Assembly: GCA_050952225.1 (NCBI GenBank)
Contig: JBMNKL010000003.1
Location: forward strand, 620,001-684,000
From: JBMNKL01 sp050952225
Lineage (GTDB): Bacteria; Bacillota; Clostridia; Acetivibrionales; DTU013
DNA: 64,000 nt
Direction: 5' to 3'
The notes below the pieces were generated by a model that was given only the letters and a program-made list of their open reading frames with translations, did no database searches and was not told the origin of the DNA. Shown here one piece after another: positions 1 to 9,417 of this stretch (position 1 is the stretch's first letter; the number at the start of each line of letters is the position of its first letter). The position numbers and the translations under genes are program-made.

Positions 1-1
1 T

Positions 2-361
2 GTCAAAGATTATGACCTGAAAGTAAACATCCTCAACGCAGACATCAGCTTGAACAAGGTAGGCAAGCTGACTATGGACATAGAGGGAGAAGAAAAAAAC
101 ATAGAACAGGGCTTAAACTTCCTTAAAGAACAGAAAGTCACCTGCAAACTGTTTACAAAAACTATAATATGGGAAGAAGGAAGCTGCGTTCACTGCGGGG
201 CATGCACTGCTGTTTGCCCTTCCGGCGCGCTTGAGCTTGATAAGAAAGAATGGAACTTGACATTTGACAAGGAAAAGTGCCTGATATGCGAACTATGTGT
301 TAAGGCCTGTCCGCTAAGAGTAATGAATGTATCGGACAACGGAGCCGAAATCAATGTATGA
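2..361 (+). CDS. NIL-domain / 2x[4Fe-4S] ferredoxin-like protein, 5' end outside window
   Basis: The frame is open from the first bases, so the true start lies upstream; the TTG at 50 falls inside the NIL-like region and is unlikely to be the start. The visible protein has an N-terminal NIL-type segment followed by two classical cluster motifs, CVHCGACTAVCP and CLICELCVKACP. In Methanosarcina a NIL-ferredoxin works with a COG1900 (DUF39) protein in anaerobic homocysteine synthesis, and a COG2122 (UPF0280) protein is linked to the same process; here the next gene is UPF0280 and overlaps this one by 8 nt (ATGTATGA). I infer an electron-transfer subunit for sulfur incorporation, with the COG1900 gene expected just upstream of the window. 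Confidence 0.85.
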   Translation, partial: VKDYDLKVNILNADISLNKVGKLTMDIEGEEKNIEQGLNFLKEQKVTCKLFTKTIIWEEGSCVHCGACTAVCPSGALELDKKEWNLTFDKEKCLICELCVKACPLRVMNVSDNGAEINV

Positions 362-1076
362 AGAACGAAAATACCGTAATCTTTTCAAGGAATCAAACCT
401 CATTTTCTTCGATGCCCGCATAATGGAAACCGATCTCAGGATCGGCGCTGAGCGCGAATTGAAACGTGAAGCGCTGGAAAGTATCAAAAAGCACAGGGGT
501 ATAATCGAAGAATATATAAGGCTGCATCATGATTTTCTTACCAGCCTTGAACCCATTTCCGCGTCTGAAGACGCTCCTTTCATAATCAAGAGCATGTGTG
601 AAGCTGCATCGATGGCCGGAGTCGGCCCTATGGCCGCTGTCGCCGGAGCCTTAAGCGAGATGGTCGGCAAAGACCTTCTTAAACTTTCCGGCGAGATAAT
701 CGTTGAAAACGGCGGCGATATATATATATTGACAAAATCAGTCCGTAAAGTAGGCATATACGCCGGAGATTCCCCATTAAGCGAAAAACTGGCGATAGAA
801 ATCAACCCGGCAGATACTCCTCTTGGCATATGCACTTCATCAGGCACCGTAGGCCATTCCTTGAGTTTTGGAAAAGCCGACGCCGCGGTCGTTACAGCAA
901 AGAACTCATTCATTGCCGACGCGGCCGCTACTGCTGTCGGAAACCTGGTAAAATCTCCTTCCGATATGGAAAAAGCTATACAATTCGGTTCATCCATACC
1001 CGGAGTGTCAGGTATAGTTATTATTGCGGGCGGCACCATGGCGGCCTGGGGAAATATAAAACTCCTGGAATTATAA
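354..1076 (+). CDS. UPF0280 (COG2122) family protein, ApbE-like fold
   Basis: About 240 residues. The start chosen is ATG 354, which overlaps the stop of the ferredoxin gene and implies translational coupling; an upstream in-frame start at 327 would add nine residues of overlap. Gly/Ala-rich segments (AGVGPMAAVAGALSE, ENGGDIYI, GTVGHSLSFGKADAAVV) are typical of UPF0280 proteins, which are distantly related to the flavin transferase ApbE. Family genes sit beside NIL-ferredoxins in many anaerobes and have been implicated in sulfide-dependent homocysteine formation; that role is taken from the family and context, not seen in the residues. The 3' end of the gene forms one arm of a long inverted repeat. 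Confidence 0.85.
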   Translation: MYEERKYRNLFKESNLIFFDARIMETDLRIGAERELKREALESIKKHRGIIEEYIRLHHDFLTSLEPISASEDAPFIIKSMCEAASMAGVGPMAAVAGALSEMVGKDLLKLSGEIIVENGGDIYILTKSVRKVGIYAGDSPLSEKLAIEINPADTPLGICTSSGTVGHSLSFGKADAAVVTAKNSFIADAAATAVGNLVKSPSDMEKAIQFGSSIPGVSGIVIIAGGTMAAWGNIKLLEL

Positions 1077-1113
1077 TTTGCGTGCGATTGACGCCAGGCT
1101 ATAATTCCAGGAG
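1062..1113. repeat. 13-bp perfect inverted repeat at the end of the UPF0280 gene
   Basis: Arms ctcctggaattat (1062-1074) and ataattccaggag (1101-1113) pair perfectly around a 26-nt loop. The first arm contains the last codons of the gene. There is no long T-tract, so this is either a weak terminator or an RNA 3'-end stabilising hairpin between convergent genes. Confidence 0.6.
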
Positions 1114-1209
1114 CTTTGCCTATGCTTTGTTACAGTGGTGCAATACTCTAAATGCGGTCGGCCATAATGATACAGAACCAACCTTAATATTAAGACGTAA
1201 AATACATCG

Positions 1210-2406
1210 TTATGATATAAGCCTTAGTGTCTCCCTTGCGATTTCAAGCTCCTCGTTTGTCGGGATGACAAGAGTCTTTACTTTTGCTCCTTCTGCGCTT
1301 ATATCCATTTCTTTTCCCCTTACCTTGTTTTTCTCCGGGTCTATTTTCACTCCAAGGTAATCCAGGCCGCTTGTAGATTTTTCCCTGACTACAGCGGTGT
1401 TCTCTCCGATGCCTGCCGTGAAAATGATTGCATCTGCACCGTTCATAACGGCTGCATACTCCCCGATATATTTCTTGACCCTGTAGCAGAATACATCAAT
1501 TGCCAGTTTTGCTCTTTCATTCCCCTGCTGCACTGCCGCCTCGAGATCCCTGAAATCACTGCTGACACCAGATATGCCCAGCACACCTGATTTTTTGTTT
1601 AGATAGTCATCTATTTCTTTCGGGCTCATTTTCTCGTTTTCCATAAGAAACTTAACGACTGCCGGGTCCAGCGAGCCGCACCTGGTTCCCATGGCAAGGC
1701 CGTCCAGCGGCGTAAATCCCATGCTGGTTTCTACGGATTTCCCATACTCCACCGCGCAAATACTGGCACCGTTTCCAAGATGGCAGGATATAAGCTTCAG
1801 TTCTTCATAAGGCCTGCCAAGCATCGCTGCTGCCCTCCGGGATACATACCTGTGAGAAGTTCCATGGAACCCGTACTTCCTGATCTTGTGTTTTTCATAG
1901 ATGTCATACGGCAGCGCATATATAAACGCATATTTCGGCAACGTCTGGTGGAAAGCCGTATCAAATACCGCCACCATCGGGGTATCCGGCATGATACTGC
2001 GGCAGGCTTCGATGCCCGTAATATTCGGCGGATTGTGCAAAGGAGCAAGTTCAATGCATTCCCGTATCGCTTCCATTACCTTTTCGTCTATTATTACCGA
2101 ATCATGGAATTTTTCCCCACCATGCACAATACGATGTCCAACCGCGGATATTTCCGACATGCTCGATATTACACCCGTATTTTTATCGGTAAGTACCTTT
2201 AAAACTTCCTTAATGGCCTCATTATGATTTTTCATTTCAACATCAAAATTCATCGGGTCATGGCCGGTTTTTGTATGTTTAATAAAGGAATTCCCGACAC
2301 CTACACGATCACAAAGACCTTTGGCCAGGACAGTTTCATTTTTCATGTCTATCAGCTGATATTTAAGTGATGAACTTCCAGTGTTGATAACCAGTATTTT
2401 TTTCAT
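1210..2406 (-). CDS. ackA: Acetate kinase
   Basis: 398 residues, the usual length. Catalyses acetyl phosphate + ADP to acetate + ATP in the cytoplasm, the energy-yielding last step of acetogenic fermentation. Family motifs are all present: NTGSSSLKYQ at the N-terminus, HRIVHGG, HGTSHRYV, HLGNGAS and FTAGIGEN. It is the second gene after pta with a 16-nt gap, so the two form the standard Pta-Ack operon. No clear terminator follows before the convergent UPF0280 gene. Confidence 0.97.
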   Translation of the reverse strand: MKKILVINTGSSSLKYQLIDMKNETVLAKGLCDRVGVGNSFIKHTKTGHDPMNFDVEMKNHNEAIKEVLKVLTDKNTGVISSMSEISAVGHRIVHGGEKFHDSVIIDEKVMEAIRECIELAPLHNPPNITGIEACRSIMPDTPMVAVFDTAFHQTLPKYAFIYALPYDIYEKHKIRKYGFHGTSHRYVSRRAAAMLGRPYEELKLISCHLGNGASICAVEYGKSVETSMGFTPLDGLAMGTRCGSLDPAVVKFLMENEKMSPKEIDDYLNKKSGVLGISGVSSDFRDLEAAVQQGNERAKLAIDVFCYRVKKYIGEYAAVMNGADAIIFTAGIGENTAVVREKSTSGLDYLGVKIDPEKNKVRGKEMDISAEGAKVKTLVIPTNEELEIARETLRLIS

Positions 2407-2422
2407 TCTGACCTATTCTCCT

Positions 2423-3415
2423 TTACATGTATTGCGCCTGTACAGCAGTAATTGCGACAACGCCTACAATATCGTCGGCGCTGCATCCCCTTGAGAGATC
2501 GTTAACAGGCTTTAAAAGCCCCTGCGTTATAGGGCCGTATGCTTCCGCTTTAGCAAGCCTCTGGGTTAATTTATATGCTATATTCCCGCTGTTTAAATCA
2601 GGGAAAATCAGAACATTGGCTTTCCCTGCGACAGGACTTCCCTTTGCCTTAAATTCGCCCACCGACGGCACCAATGCCGCGTCCGCCTGAAGCTCGCCGT
2701 CGATTATAAGCTCCGGAGCCTTTTCCTTTGCCAGCCTCGTCGCTTCTATGACCTTCTCTGTCAATTCGCTCCTGGCGCTTCCGTAAGTTGAGTAAGAAAG
2801 CATTGCCACAGCCGGTTCATCCTGTATAAGGTGCCTGAAAGTTTTTGCCGATGCTATTGCAATCTCCGAAAGCTCTTCGGCATTAGGATTCTCGACCAGT
2901 CCGCTGTCCGCATAAATAAAGGTACCGTTGCTGCCGTATTCGCAATCCGGCACAACCATCACAAAGAAAGCCGACACCAGCTTTGTGCCGGGTGCGGTCT
3001 TCAATATCTGGAGCGCCGGCCTTAGCGTATCCGACGTGGAATGAACAGCTCCGGCCACCATTCCGTCAGATGCGCCCATCTTAACCATCATCACGCCCCA
3101 GTAAAGCTCGTCCTTTATTATTTCCCGCGCTTTTTCGGGAGTTATGCCTTTTGATTTCCTCATTTCATAAAAAGCGTCAGCGTACTTTTCAAGGTCAGGT
3201 GATGTTTCGGGATCAACAATAATGGCGCCTGATATATCAATATCGCCCGCCAGTTTTTTAATTTCTTCTTCCTTTCCCACCAGCACAATACGTGCAATGC
3301 CCCGTTCCAGCACCTTTGCAGCAGCCTTGATTGTCCTGATGTCCGAACTTTCAGGCAAAACAATGGTCTTGATATCTTTCTTGGCGCGTTCACTAATTTG
3401 TTCCAGAAATTTCAA
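2423..3415 (-). CDS. pta: Phosphate acetyltransferase
   Basis: Short single-domain Pta (about 330 residues) converting acetyl-CoA + phosphate to acetyl phosphate + CoA. Conserved blocks include SYSTYGSARSE, DGELQADAAL and FPDLNSGNIAYK. The TTG at 3415 is preferred because AAGGGG lies seven bases upstream; a GTG at 3433 is in frame but would place that Shine-Dalgarno inside the gene. First gene of the pta-ackA operon. Confidence 0.95.
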   Translation of the reverse strand: MKFLEQISERAKKDIKTIVLPESSDIRTIKAAAKVLERGIARIVLVGKEEEIKKLAGDIDISGAIIVDPETSPDLEKYADAFYEMRKSKGITPEKAREIIKDELYWGVMMVKMGASDGMVAGAVHSTSDTLRPALQILKTAPGTKLVSAFFVMVVPDCEYGSNGTFIYADSGLVENPNAEELSEIAIASAKTFRHLIQDEPAVAMLSYSTYGSARSELTEKVIEATRLAKEKAPELIIDGELQADAALVPSVGEFKAKGSPVAGKANVLIFPDLNSGNIAYKLTQRLAKAEAYGPITQGLLKPVNDLSRGCSADDIVGVVAITAVQAQYM

Positions 3416-3541
3416 TTGTAAGTCCCCTTTCACTTTGGTAAATAGATCTGATATTGCTTTTCAATTATCATAAATTTAACCTCGTAATAATTATTACCAG
3501 GTCTTAATACCTGCTTGTATCAAGCATTTTCGGCCATTTAT

Positions 3542-3570
3542 ATTATATATAAAACGTTTATTGTATACAA
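3542..3570 (-). promoter_or_regulatory. Probable sigma-A promoter of pta-ackA
   Basis: On the minus strand TTGTAT (3565-3570), 17-nt spacer, TATAAT (3542-3547). The roughly 120-nt leader contains small palindromes (gtaataattattac at 3484-3497 and a GCTTG/CAAGC stem) that could affect expression. Confidence 0.5.
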
Positions 3571-3640
3571 GATGGAATAGGCGAAAATATATCATTAATT
3601 TTATCTTAAAGAAAATAAGAAAAAAAACTGTATTTTTACC

Positions 3641-4196
3641 CTATGCATGGGAAGATGTTTCGAGTGGGATGTACAAATGAACAACTGTTCCAACCTGGGG
3701 CAGGCTTCGGATTCTTATCCCATACTTGTCGCCATATGTGAGCTTCAGCCTTTTATTAGTATTGAACAATCCTATATGCTCTGACAAATCCTCGGACGAT
3801 TCCAGCTTCTTTCTTATTTCTTTCAGTCTTTCAGGCGGTATGCCCGCTCCGTTGTCGGCAACAAAAATACTAAGATGCGATTCGCTTTTTTTGATCTTTA
3901 TTTTTATAAAGCAGCGCCCTTCCTTCTCTTTAATACCATGGTAAATGCTGTTTTCGACTAAAGGCTGAAGAATTAATTTTTTAACCTTGCAGTTATCAGC
4001 CTCCCGTGGAAAATCCCAGTAAACGTCAAACTTATCCTCATACCTGTATTTCTGTATATTAATATAACTCTTGGTGTTTTCTATTTCATCATTTAAAATA
4101 CTCGAATTCTCTGTAACCTGTAAGGAAAACTACCTTGATTCTGGACTTCTGATTGTAAAACTGCTCTATTAATTCAATTCCTGACACCGATATCTG
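3641..4196 (-). pseudogene. Relic of a YesN/YesM-type two-component system (response regulator piece fused to kinase piece)
   Basis: Two overlapping remnants. Bases 4196-4089 (minus) read a piece of a receiver domain, SGIELIEQFYNQKSRIKVVF then LTGYREFEY, ending in TGA. Bases 4129-3641 read, in another frame, the C-terminal half of a YesM-like histidine kinase: the tail of the His_kinase segment (EIENTKSYINIQKYRYEDKF), the N-box QPLVENSIYHG, and DNGAGIPPERL with the ATPase end, closing at TAG. Neither piece has a start, membrane part or phosphoacceptor. A deletion joining the middle of a regulator gene to the middle of a kinase gene near 4090 explains the structure. YesMN systems commonly control pectin/hemicellulose genes, and a GH105-type gene lies next door. 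Confidence 0.8.
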
Positions 4197-4232
4197 TTTT
4201 CTTTTTTGCGCAGAAGCACTTTGTAAAGGGTA

Positions 4233-4261
4233 TTGCAACCACGGGAATAAAAGGATAATAT
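4233..4261 (+). promoter_or_regulatory. Probable promoter of the GH105-type gene
   Basis: TTGCAA (4233-4238), 17-nt spacer, TAATAT (4256-4261), about 36 nt before the ATG. Confidence 0.45.
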
Positions 4262-4297
4262 TAAATACATGTCAAGTATTTTAATGGAGGATTTTCC

Positions 4298-6475
4298 ATG
4301 AGGTGCTATTTTAATGACGAATACGCTGTCGGGATGAAAACGGATGATATCGGTACAATACTCAATACTGTCGCAAACCGTTATATAGCCCGGAACCCTT
4401 CCTATGGAATTTCATGGCGTGCATGGCATACAGGCGGAATATATCAAAACACGCAGTATCAATATGTCTTTGATTTTAAAAAGAGGTTTCCGGAAGCGCA
4501 GATACAAAGCAGTATATATGCCTGGAGCAAAGTATGGAGCGAGCAGGATACGGCCAGGCTTTTTGAAATCAGCTGCTTTGGCCCCGTTATAGTCTATTGT
4601 AACGGTGAACGGGTTTATAAACCGGATCTTTTTCTGGAAATGAACCGGGAAGCGGTCGGAAACTTTTCATTAAGTTTAAAAAAAGGCTGGAACAGCATTG
4701 TTTTACAGTTTATCTTCACAAAGGCAGGATGCGGAGGTATATTTGGAGTTCCCTTTTCAAGGTATCATCCGCTGAGTTGTTTCATTCCGTCTGCCGATCG
4801 TGACGGGCAGAAGGGATGGCTTTTTACACAGCCTCTGACTGAGCCTTTGGAAAGTCTCCCCTCCCCTGGAAGCACCGAAGCTGAAACAGGTATTGATTGG
4901 CTTCCCCGTAAGGAATGGGAGCAGTATAAGCTCGAATACCGGCAGATTAAAAGAATGTACTCCCTTAGAAACAACTGCTATGTTGTCGGATGGAGCCGCA
5001 TTATCTCCGGGAAACCCGGGATATATACATTTAATGGCAGTCATGCGGGGCCGATAGAAATATACATAAATCAGGATCGTGTGTACCGGTCCCTGCAATC
5101 CGGAAGCTTCAGGTTCCGGACCAAATTGAAATATGGCAGCAATAATATTCTTGTGAAAAATCACTGCGGCGAGAATGATTGGGGCTTTGACCTTTCAGCC
5201 CCCAATGAAGATGGTGACATCCGGTTCGAAAGTCCAGTCAGATTATGGGGCTCATCTGAAAAATGGTTCTACACCGGGCCATTCCCTGATTCACATGAGC
5301 TTCATGTGGCGGATATGTGCTCAATGGATAAACCCTTTGACGGGGCCGGTGAAAAAGTATACTGGAGACTGGACCATCCTGGGACAGTAATACGTCCTTA
5401 TAACGACAACCCTTTATTCGGTCACTGGAATTACCCCCTCGGAGTGACGCTATACGGCCTGATTGAAGCCGGAAGGCTTTTGAATAATGCGGCATTGCTG
5501 CAATATGCCGCCGGACATTTGGATATCTGCACCCGGTTCTTTGAACTGGCCATGTGGGAAAAGGAACAATACGGCACCTCCGGAATAAACAACCATTTAG
5601 TTTCAATATGCTCGCTGGACGACTGTGGTTCTTTCGGCTCCCTGATGCTGGAAGCTTCCGGCATGTTAAACGGCAGTGAATACATCCAAATTGCAGACTA
5701 TATCGCCGATTTCATAAATAACAAGCTGGAACGGCTGCCCGACGGCGCTTTTTTCCGGGCCGAATCCGCCAATCAAGAAATATCAGGTACACTTTGGGCT
5801 GACGACCTTTTTATGTGTGTTCCGTTTCTCTGCCGTTATTACAGGATGACCGGCAGGAAAGAGTACATAGATGAAGCGGCACAGCAGATAGTCAAATATC
5901 ATAAATACCTATACCGGGACGATAAAAAAATCATGTCCCATGTTTACGACATTGAGCACAATATGGCTACTGGGGTGGCCTGGGGAAGAGGAAACGGATG
6001 GGTTGCCTTCAGCTATTCGGAAATTCTTGCCTTCCTTCCGAAGGACCACCACCTCGCGGACCAACTGATCAACAACTTCAATGATCTTTGCGAAGGTTAC
6101 CTTGCCCTCCAGGATGACTCCGGGCTGTGGCACCAGGTATTGACCGATCCGGAATCATATCCCGAAGCGTCCTGCACGTCCATGTTTACCTGTGCTTTTG
6201 CAAGAGGTGTACGCAACGGATGGCTCCGCGATCCCGGCCGGTACATCAAAGCCGTCGAAAAAGCATGGACCGGACTGTGCAATCATATGATCGACCATTT
6301 GGGAAATATATACGGGGTATGCAGGGGTTCAGGCTATTCATTCTCGGAGGACTACTACAAAAATGACCTTGGATGGATTTTAAACGACACCCACGGCACC
6401 GGCATCGTAATGCTTGCCGGCGTGGAATACCGCAAACTTTTGGCTTACCAGGAAGGCCTGCCGGAGCAAGGTTAA
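4298..6475 (+). CDS. GH105/GH88-type unsaturated glucuronyl/galacturonyl hydrolase with N-terminal beta-sandwich region
   Basis: 725 residues, start supported by TGGAGG. The C-terminal half (about 350-710) is an alpha/alpha-barrel of the GH105 (YteR/YesR) type: WADDLFM near residue 500 and WGRGNGW near 562 match the conserved catalytic-cleft segments; the Asp pair in WADDL is the likely catalytic region. The first 330 residues are aromatic-rich and beta-sheet-like, with carbohydrate-binding-like stretches (ISCFGPVIVYCNGERVY). GH105 enzymes cleave the unsaturated uronic acid left by pectate or rhamnogalacturonan lyases. There is no signal peptide, so it should act in the cytoplasm on imported oligosaccharides. 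Its former neighbour, a YesMN-like regulator, is degraded, so regulation may be lost or supplied from elsewhere. Exact substrate unknown. Confidence 0.85.
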   Translation: MRCYFNDEYAVGMKTDDIGTILNTVANRYIARNPSYGISWRAWHTGGIYQNTQYQYVFDFKKRFPEAQIQSSIYAWSKVWSEQDTARLFEISCFGPVIVYCNGERVYKPDLFLEMNREAVGNFSLSLKKGWNSIVLQFIFTKAGCGGIFGVPFSRYHPLSCFIPSADRDGQKGWLFTQPLTEPLESLPSPGSTEAETGIDWLPRKEWEQYKLEYRQIKRMYSLRNNCYVVGWSRIISGKPGIYTFNGSHAGPIEIYINQDRVYRSLQSGSFRFRTKLKYGSNNILVKNHCGENDWGFDLSAPNEDGDIRFESPVRLWGSSEKWFYTGPFPDSHELHVADMCSMDKPFDGAGEKVYWRLDHPGTVIRPYNDNPLFGHWNYPLGVTLYGLIEAGRLLNNAALLQYAAGHLDICTRFFELAMWEKEQYGTSGINNHLVSICSLDDCGSFGSLMLEASGMLNGSEYIQIADYIADFINNKLERLPDGAFFRAESANQEISGTLWADDLFMCVPFLCRYYRMTGRKEYIDEAAQQIVKYHKYLYRDDKKIMSHVYDIEHNMATGVAWGRGNGWVAFSYSEILAFLPKDHHLADQLINNFNDLCEGYLALQDDSGLWHQVLTDPESYPEASCTSMFTCAFARGVRNGWLRDPGRYIKAVEKAWTGLCNHMIDHLGNIYGVCRGSGYSFSEDYYKNDLGWILNDTHGTGIVMLAGVEYRKLLAYQEGLPEQG

Positions 6476-6486
6476 AACCGGATATC

Positions 6487-7923
6487 TCAGGAGCCTCTGC
6501 TCAATTCATCTTTAAGAATCTTGCCCAATTTTTGCGGGTCCGCTTTCCCTTTTGTTTCACGCATGACCTGCCCGACAAGGTAGCCAAACACCTTCTCTTT
6601 CCCTTTCCTGTACTCCGCGACAGGCTTCGGGTTTAGTTCCAGGACTTTTCTTACCACGGTAGTGAGCGTATCGTCGTCACTGACCATCTCAAGCCCCTTT
6701 TCGCTTATGATAGGTCCTGGCTCCCTGCCGGTTTCAAACATATTTTCGAGAACCTCTGCCGCCGATGTTCTGTTTATGACTCCCTTGTCGATTAACGACA
6801 GCAAGTCGGCAAGGTAGCTTCCAGGAAACGGGATTTCATCCGCTTTCATTCCCCTGGCATTTAAAATCCTCATTATGTCTCCCATTATCCAGTTGCTCAC
6901 CACCTTGGGATTGCCATACTTGTTTGCTGTTTCCTCGAAAAAGTCTGCCAGTTGCTTTTGAGATGTGATAATTCCAGCATCATATTCCGGCAGGCCGAAT
7001 TCGGAAATATACCTGGCTTTCCTGGCGGATGGAAGCTCAGGTAAGGAGTTCCTGATCTTTTCCAGCCAATCGTCATCAATTTTAACAGGCATCAGGTCCG
7101 GCTCGGGAAAGTACCTGTAGTCGTGTACCTCTTCCTTGTCACGCATGGAATAACTGCACCCTGCCGAATCATCCCACCGCCTCGTTTCCCTTACAATCTT
7201 CCTGCCCTTCCTGATTTCTTCCATTTGCCTTGCTGCTTCATTCTCTATGGCCCGTTGCAAGGACCTTAACGAATTAAGGTTTTTCATTTCTGTCCTGGTT
7301 CCGAATTGATCACTCCCTACAGGCTTCACTGAAACGTTGACGTCAATCCTGAGCGATCCTTCCTGCATTTTGCAGTCCGATACTTCCAAGTATTCCAGGA
7401 TTGCCTTGACACTTTCCACTAAAGCCCGTGCCTCAAATGAAGACCTGATATCCGGTTCGGTTACAATTTCAATCAGAGGCACGCCGCAACGGTTGAAATC
7501 GATAAGGGTACCGGATTCACCTTCGCAATGCAACAGCTTCCCTGCATCCTCTTCTATATGTATCCTGGTAATCCCTATTCTTTTCTGGGTCCCTTCTGAG
7601 TCTATCATGATATAACCGTTTTTACATAAAGGCAGGTCGTATTGTGATACCTGGTATGCTTTTGGCATATCGGGATAGAAATAATTCTTTCTGTCCTGCC
7701 TGCTGAATTTTGAAATCTCGCAATTCATCGCAATTCCTGCTTTTACGGCATACTCGACTACTTTCCTGTTCAGTACAGGCAAAGTACCGGGCATCCCGGT
7801 GCAAACCGGACAGCAGCTTGTATTTGGCGCCATGCCGAAATCGGTTGTGCAGCCGCAGAAAATCTTGGATTTTGTTGATAGCTCCGCATGAATTTCAAGC
7901 CCTATAACCGTTTCATATTTCAT
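6487..7923 (-). CDS. gatB: Asp/Glu-tRNA amidotransferase subunit B
   Basis: About 478 residues with the start at ATG 7923 (AGAGGGTG upstream); a longer frame to 8028 overlaps gatA and has no ribosome site. GatB holds the kinase/transamidase active site that activates Glu-tRNA(Gln) or Asp-tRNA(Asn) with ATP. The N-terminal GLEIHAEL and CPVCTGMPG (zinc cysteines), central DFNRCGVPLIEIVTEPD, and the YqeY-like tail are diagnostic. Third gene of gatC-gatA-gatB. It ends 11 nt from the convergent GH105-type gene. Confidence 0.97.
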   Translation of the reverse strand: MKYETVIGLEIHAELSTKSKIFCGCTTDFGMAPNTSCCPVCTGMPGTLPVLNRKVVEYAVKAGIAMNCEISKFSRQDRKNYFYPDMPKAYQVSQYDLPLCKNGYIMIDSEGTQKRIGITRIHIEEDAGKLLHCEGESGTLIDFNRCGVPLIEIVTEPDIRSSFEARALVESVKAILEYLEVSDCKMQEGSLRIDVNVSVKPVGSDQFGTRTEMKNLNSLRSLQRAIENEAARQMEEIRKGRKIVRETRRWDDSAGCSYSMRDKEEVHDYRYFPEPDLMPVKIDDDWLEKIRNSLPELPSARKARYISEFGLPEYDAGIITSQKQLADFFEETANKYGNPKVVSNWIMGDIMRILNARGMKADEIPFPGSYLADLLSLIDKGVINRTSAAEVLENMFETGREPGPIISEKGLEMVSDDDTLTTVVRKVLELNPKPVAEYRKGKEKVFGYLVGQVMRETKGKADPQKLGKILKDELSRGS

Positions 7924-7936
7924 ATGTTTCACCCTC

Positions 7937-9397
7937 TCACAATGCCGGCTTTCGCAAATGGAAGTCCGTGCTTTGCTCAAACGCAAACCCCGCTTTAAGC
8001 AGCGTGCTTTCATCAAATGCTTTTCCAATCAGCTGGAGACCTATAGGCAGGCCGTTTCTGTCAAATCCGCATGGAACGCTAAGCGCAGGGAAACCCGCAA
8101 GATTAGCCGGAACGGTAAAAATATTATCCATGCACATGGCTATCGGATCATCAGTTTTTTCACCTATCCTGTAAGCCGTGACGGGAACAGTCGGTCCGAT
8201 CAGCATATCATATTTCTGCAAGAGTTTGCCGAAGCTCTCCCTGGTCAATGTCCGAACTTGCAGCGCTTTTTTGTAGTAAGCGTCATAATAACCGGAACTG
8301 AGCGCAAAAGTGCCCAGCATTATTCTCCTTTTCACTTCCATTCCGAAGCCCTCGCTCCTGCTCCTGGTGTAAAGCTCATACAGGTTGTCACAATTTTCAG
8401 CCCTGTATCCATACCTGATTCCGTCATACCTTGCAAGGTTTGAGCTTGCTTCAGACGAAGAAATAACATAATACGCGGGGATGGCATACTCGGTAAACGG
8501 GAGGCTGCATTCCTCGCAAAAAGCTCCCAGGCTTGTAAATATCTCTGCCGCGTTAAGGACTGCCTTCCTTACATCCTCGTCAATACACGTGCCAGTATAT
8601 TCTTGCGGAATGCCGATCTTCATACCCTTTATACTATCACCAAGCGTCCTGGTGTAATCCGGTATTTCCACCTTTGCGGATGTAGAATCCAAACAGTCAT
8701 AGCCGGCTATGGCGTTAAGAACCAGCGCACAGTCGGTTACATCCCTTGTAATGGGACCGACATGGTCAAGCGATGAGGCAAACGCCACCAGTCCATATCT
8801 CGACACCAGGCCATAAGTAGGCTTCATCCCAACCACTCCGCAAAATGCCGCCGGCTGCCTGATGGAGCCCCCCGTGTCGGAACCCAGTGCAAATACAGCC
8901 GTTCCTGCCGCTACTGAAGCCGCAGCTCCCCCGCTTGAACCTCCGGGCACCATTTCAGTGTTCCATGGATTTCTTGCTATCTTAAAATAAGAATTTTCAT
9001 TAGTACCGCCCATGGCAAACTCGTCCATATTTAGCTTGCCGAGCAATATGAACTTCCGGGCACAGAGCTTGTCGGCCACCGTGGCATTATACGGCGGAAC
9101 GAAATCCTTCAGCATTTTTGAAGCGCACGTTGTGGGAATCCCTTTCGTACATATATTGTCTTTCAGCGCCATCGGAATGCCTGCCAAAGGCGGCAGCCCC
9201 TCGAGTCCATCCGGCCCGTTCTGCAGCATCTCCGCATGCTTCCGCGCGTCATCCGGCAAAACACTTATATATCCCCCGATTATGCCGTCAATTTCCTCAA
9301 TCCTGTCGAGAAAAACTTCCACCAATTCAGTTACGCTTATCTCTTTACTGCGCAACAGGCCGGAAAGCTCATGTGCGGTCATTTCGTACAGTTTCAT
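7937..9397 (-). CDS. gatA: Asp/Glu-tRNA amidotransferase subunit A
   Basis: 486 residues, full length. Amidase-signature glutaminase that supplies ammonia to GatB. The Ser-cisSer-Lys triad is visible: Lys in ALKDNICTKG, cis-Ser in GSDTGGSIRQPA and Ser context PGGSSGGAAASVAAG. Lies between gatC (20-nt gap) and gatB. Confidence 0.97.
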   Translation of the reverse strand: MKLYEMTAHELSGLLRSKEISVTELVEVFLDRIEEIDGIIGGYISVLPDDARKHAEMLQNGPDGLEGLPPLAGIPMALKDNICTKGIPTTCASKMLKDFVPPYNATVADKLCARKFILLGKLNMDEFAMGGTNENSYFKIARNPWNTEMVPGGSSGGAAASVAAGTAVFALGSDTGGSIRQPAAFCGVVGMKPTYGLVSRYGLVAFASSLDHVGPITRDVTDCALVLNAIAGYDCLDSTSAKVEIPDYTRTLGDSIKGMKIGIPQEYTGTCIDEDVRKAVLNAAEIFTSLGAFCEECSLPFTEYAIPAYYVISSSEASSNLARYDGIRYGYRAENCDNLYELYTRSRSEGFGMEVKRRIMLGTFALSSGYYDAYYKKALQVRTLTRESFGKLLQKYDMLIGPTVPVTAYRIGEKTDDPIAMCMDNIFTVPANLAGFPALSVPCGFDRNGLPIGLQLIGKAFDESTLLKAGFAFEQSTDFHLRKPAL

Positions 9398-9417
9398 CCG
9401 TTATTCCCCCATGCAGG

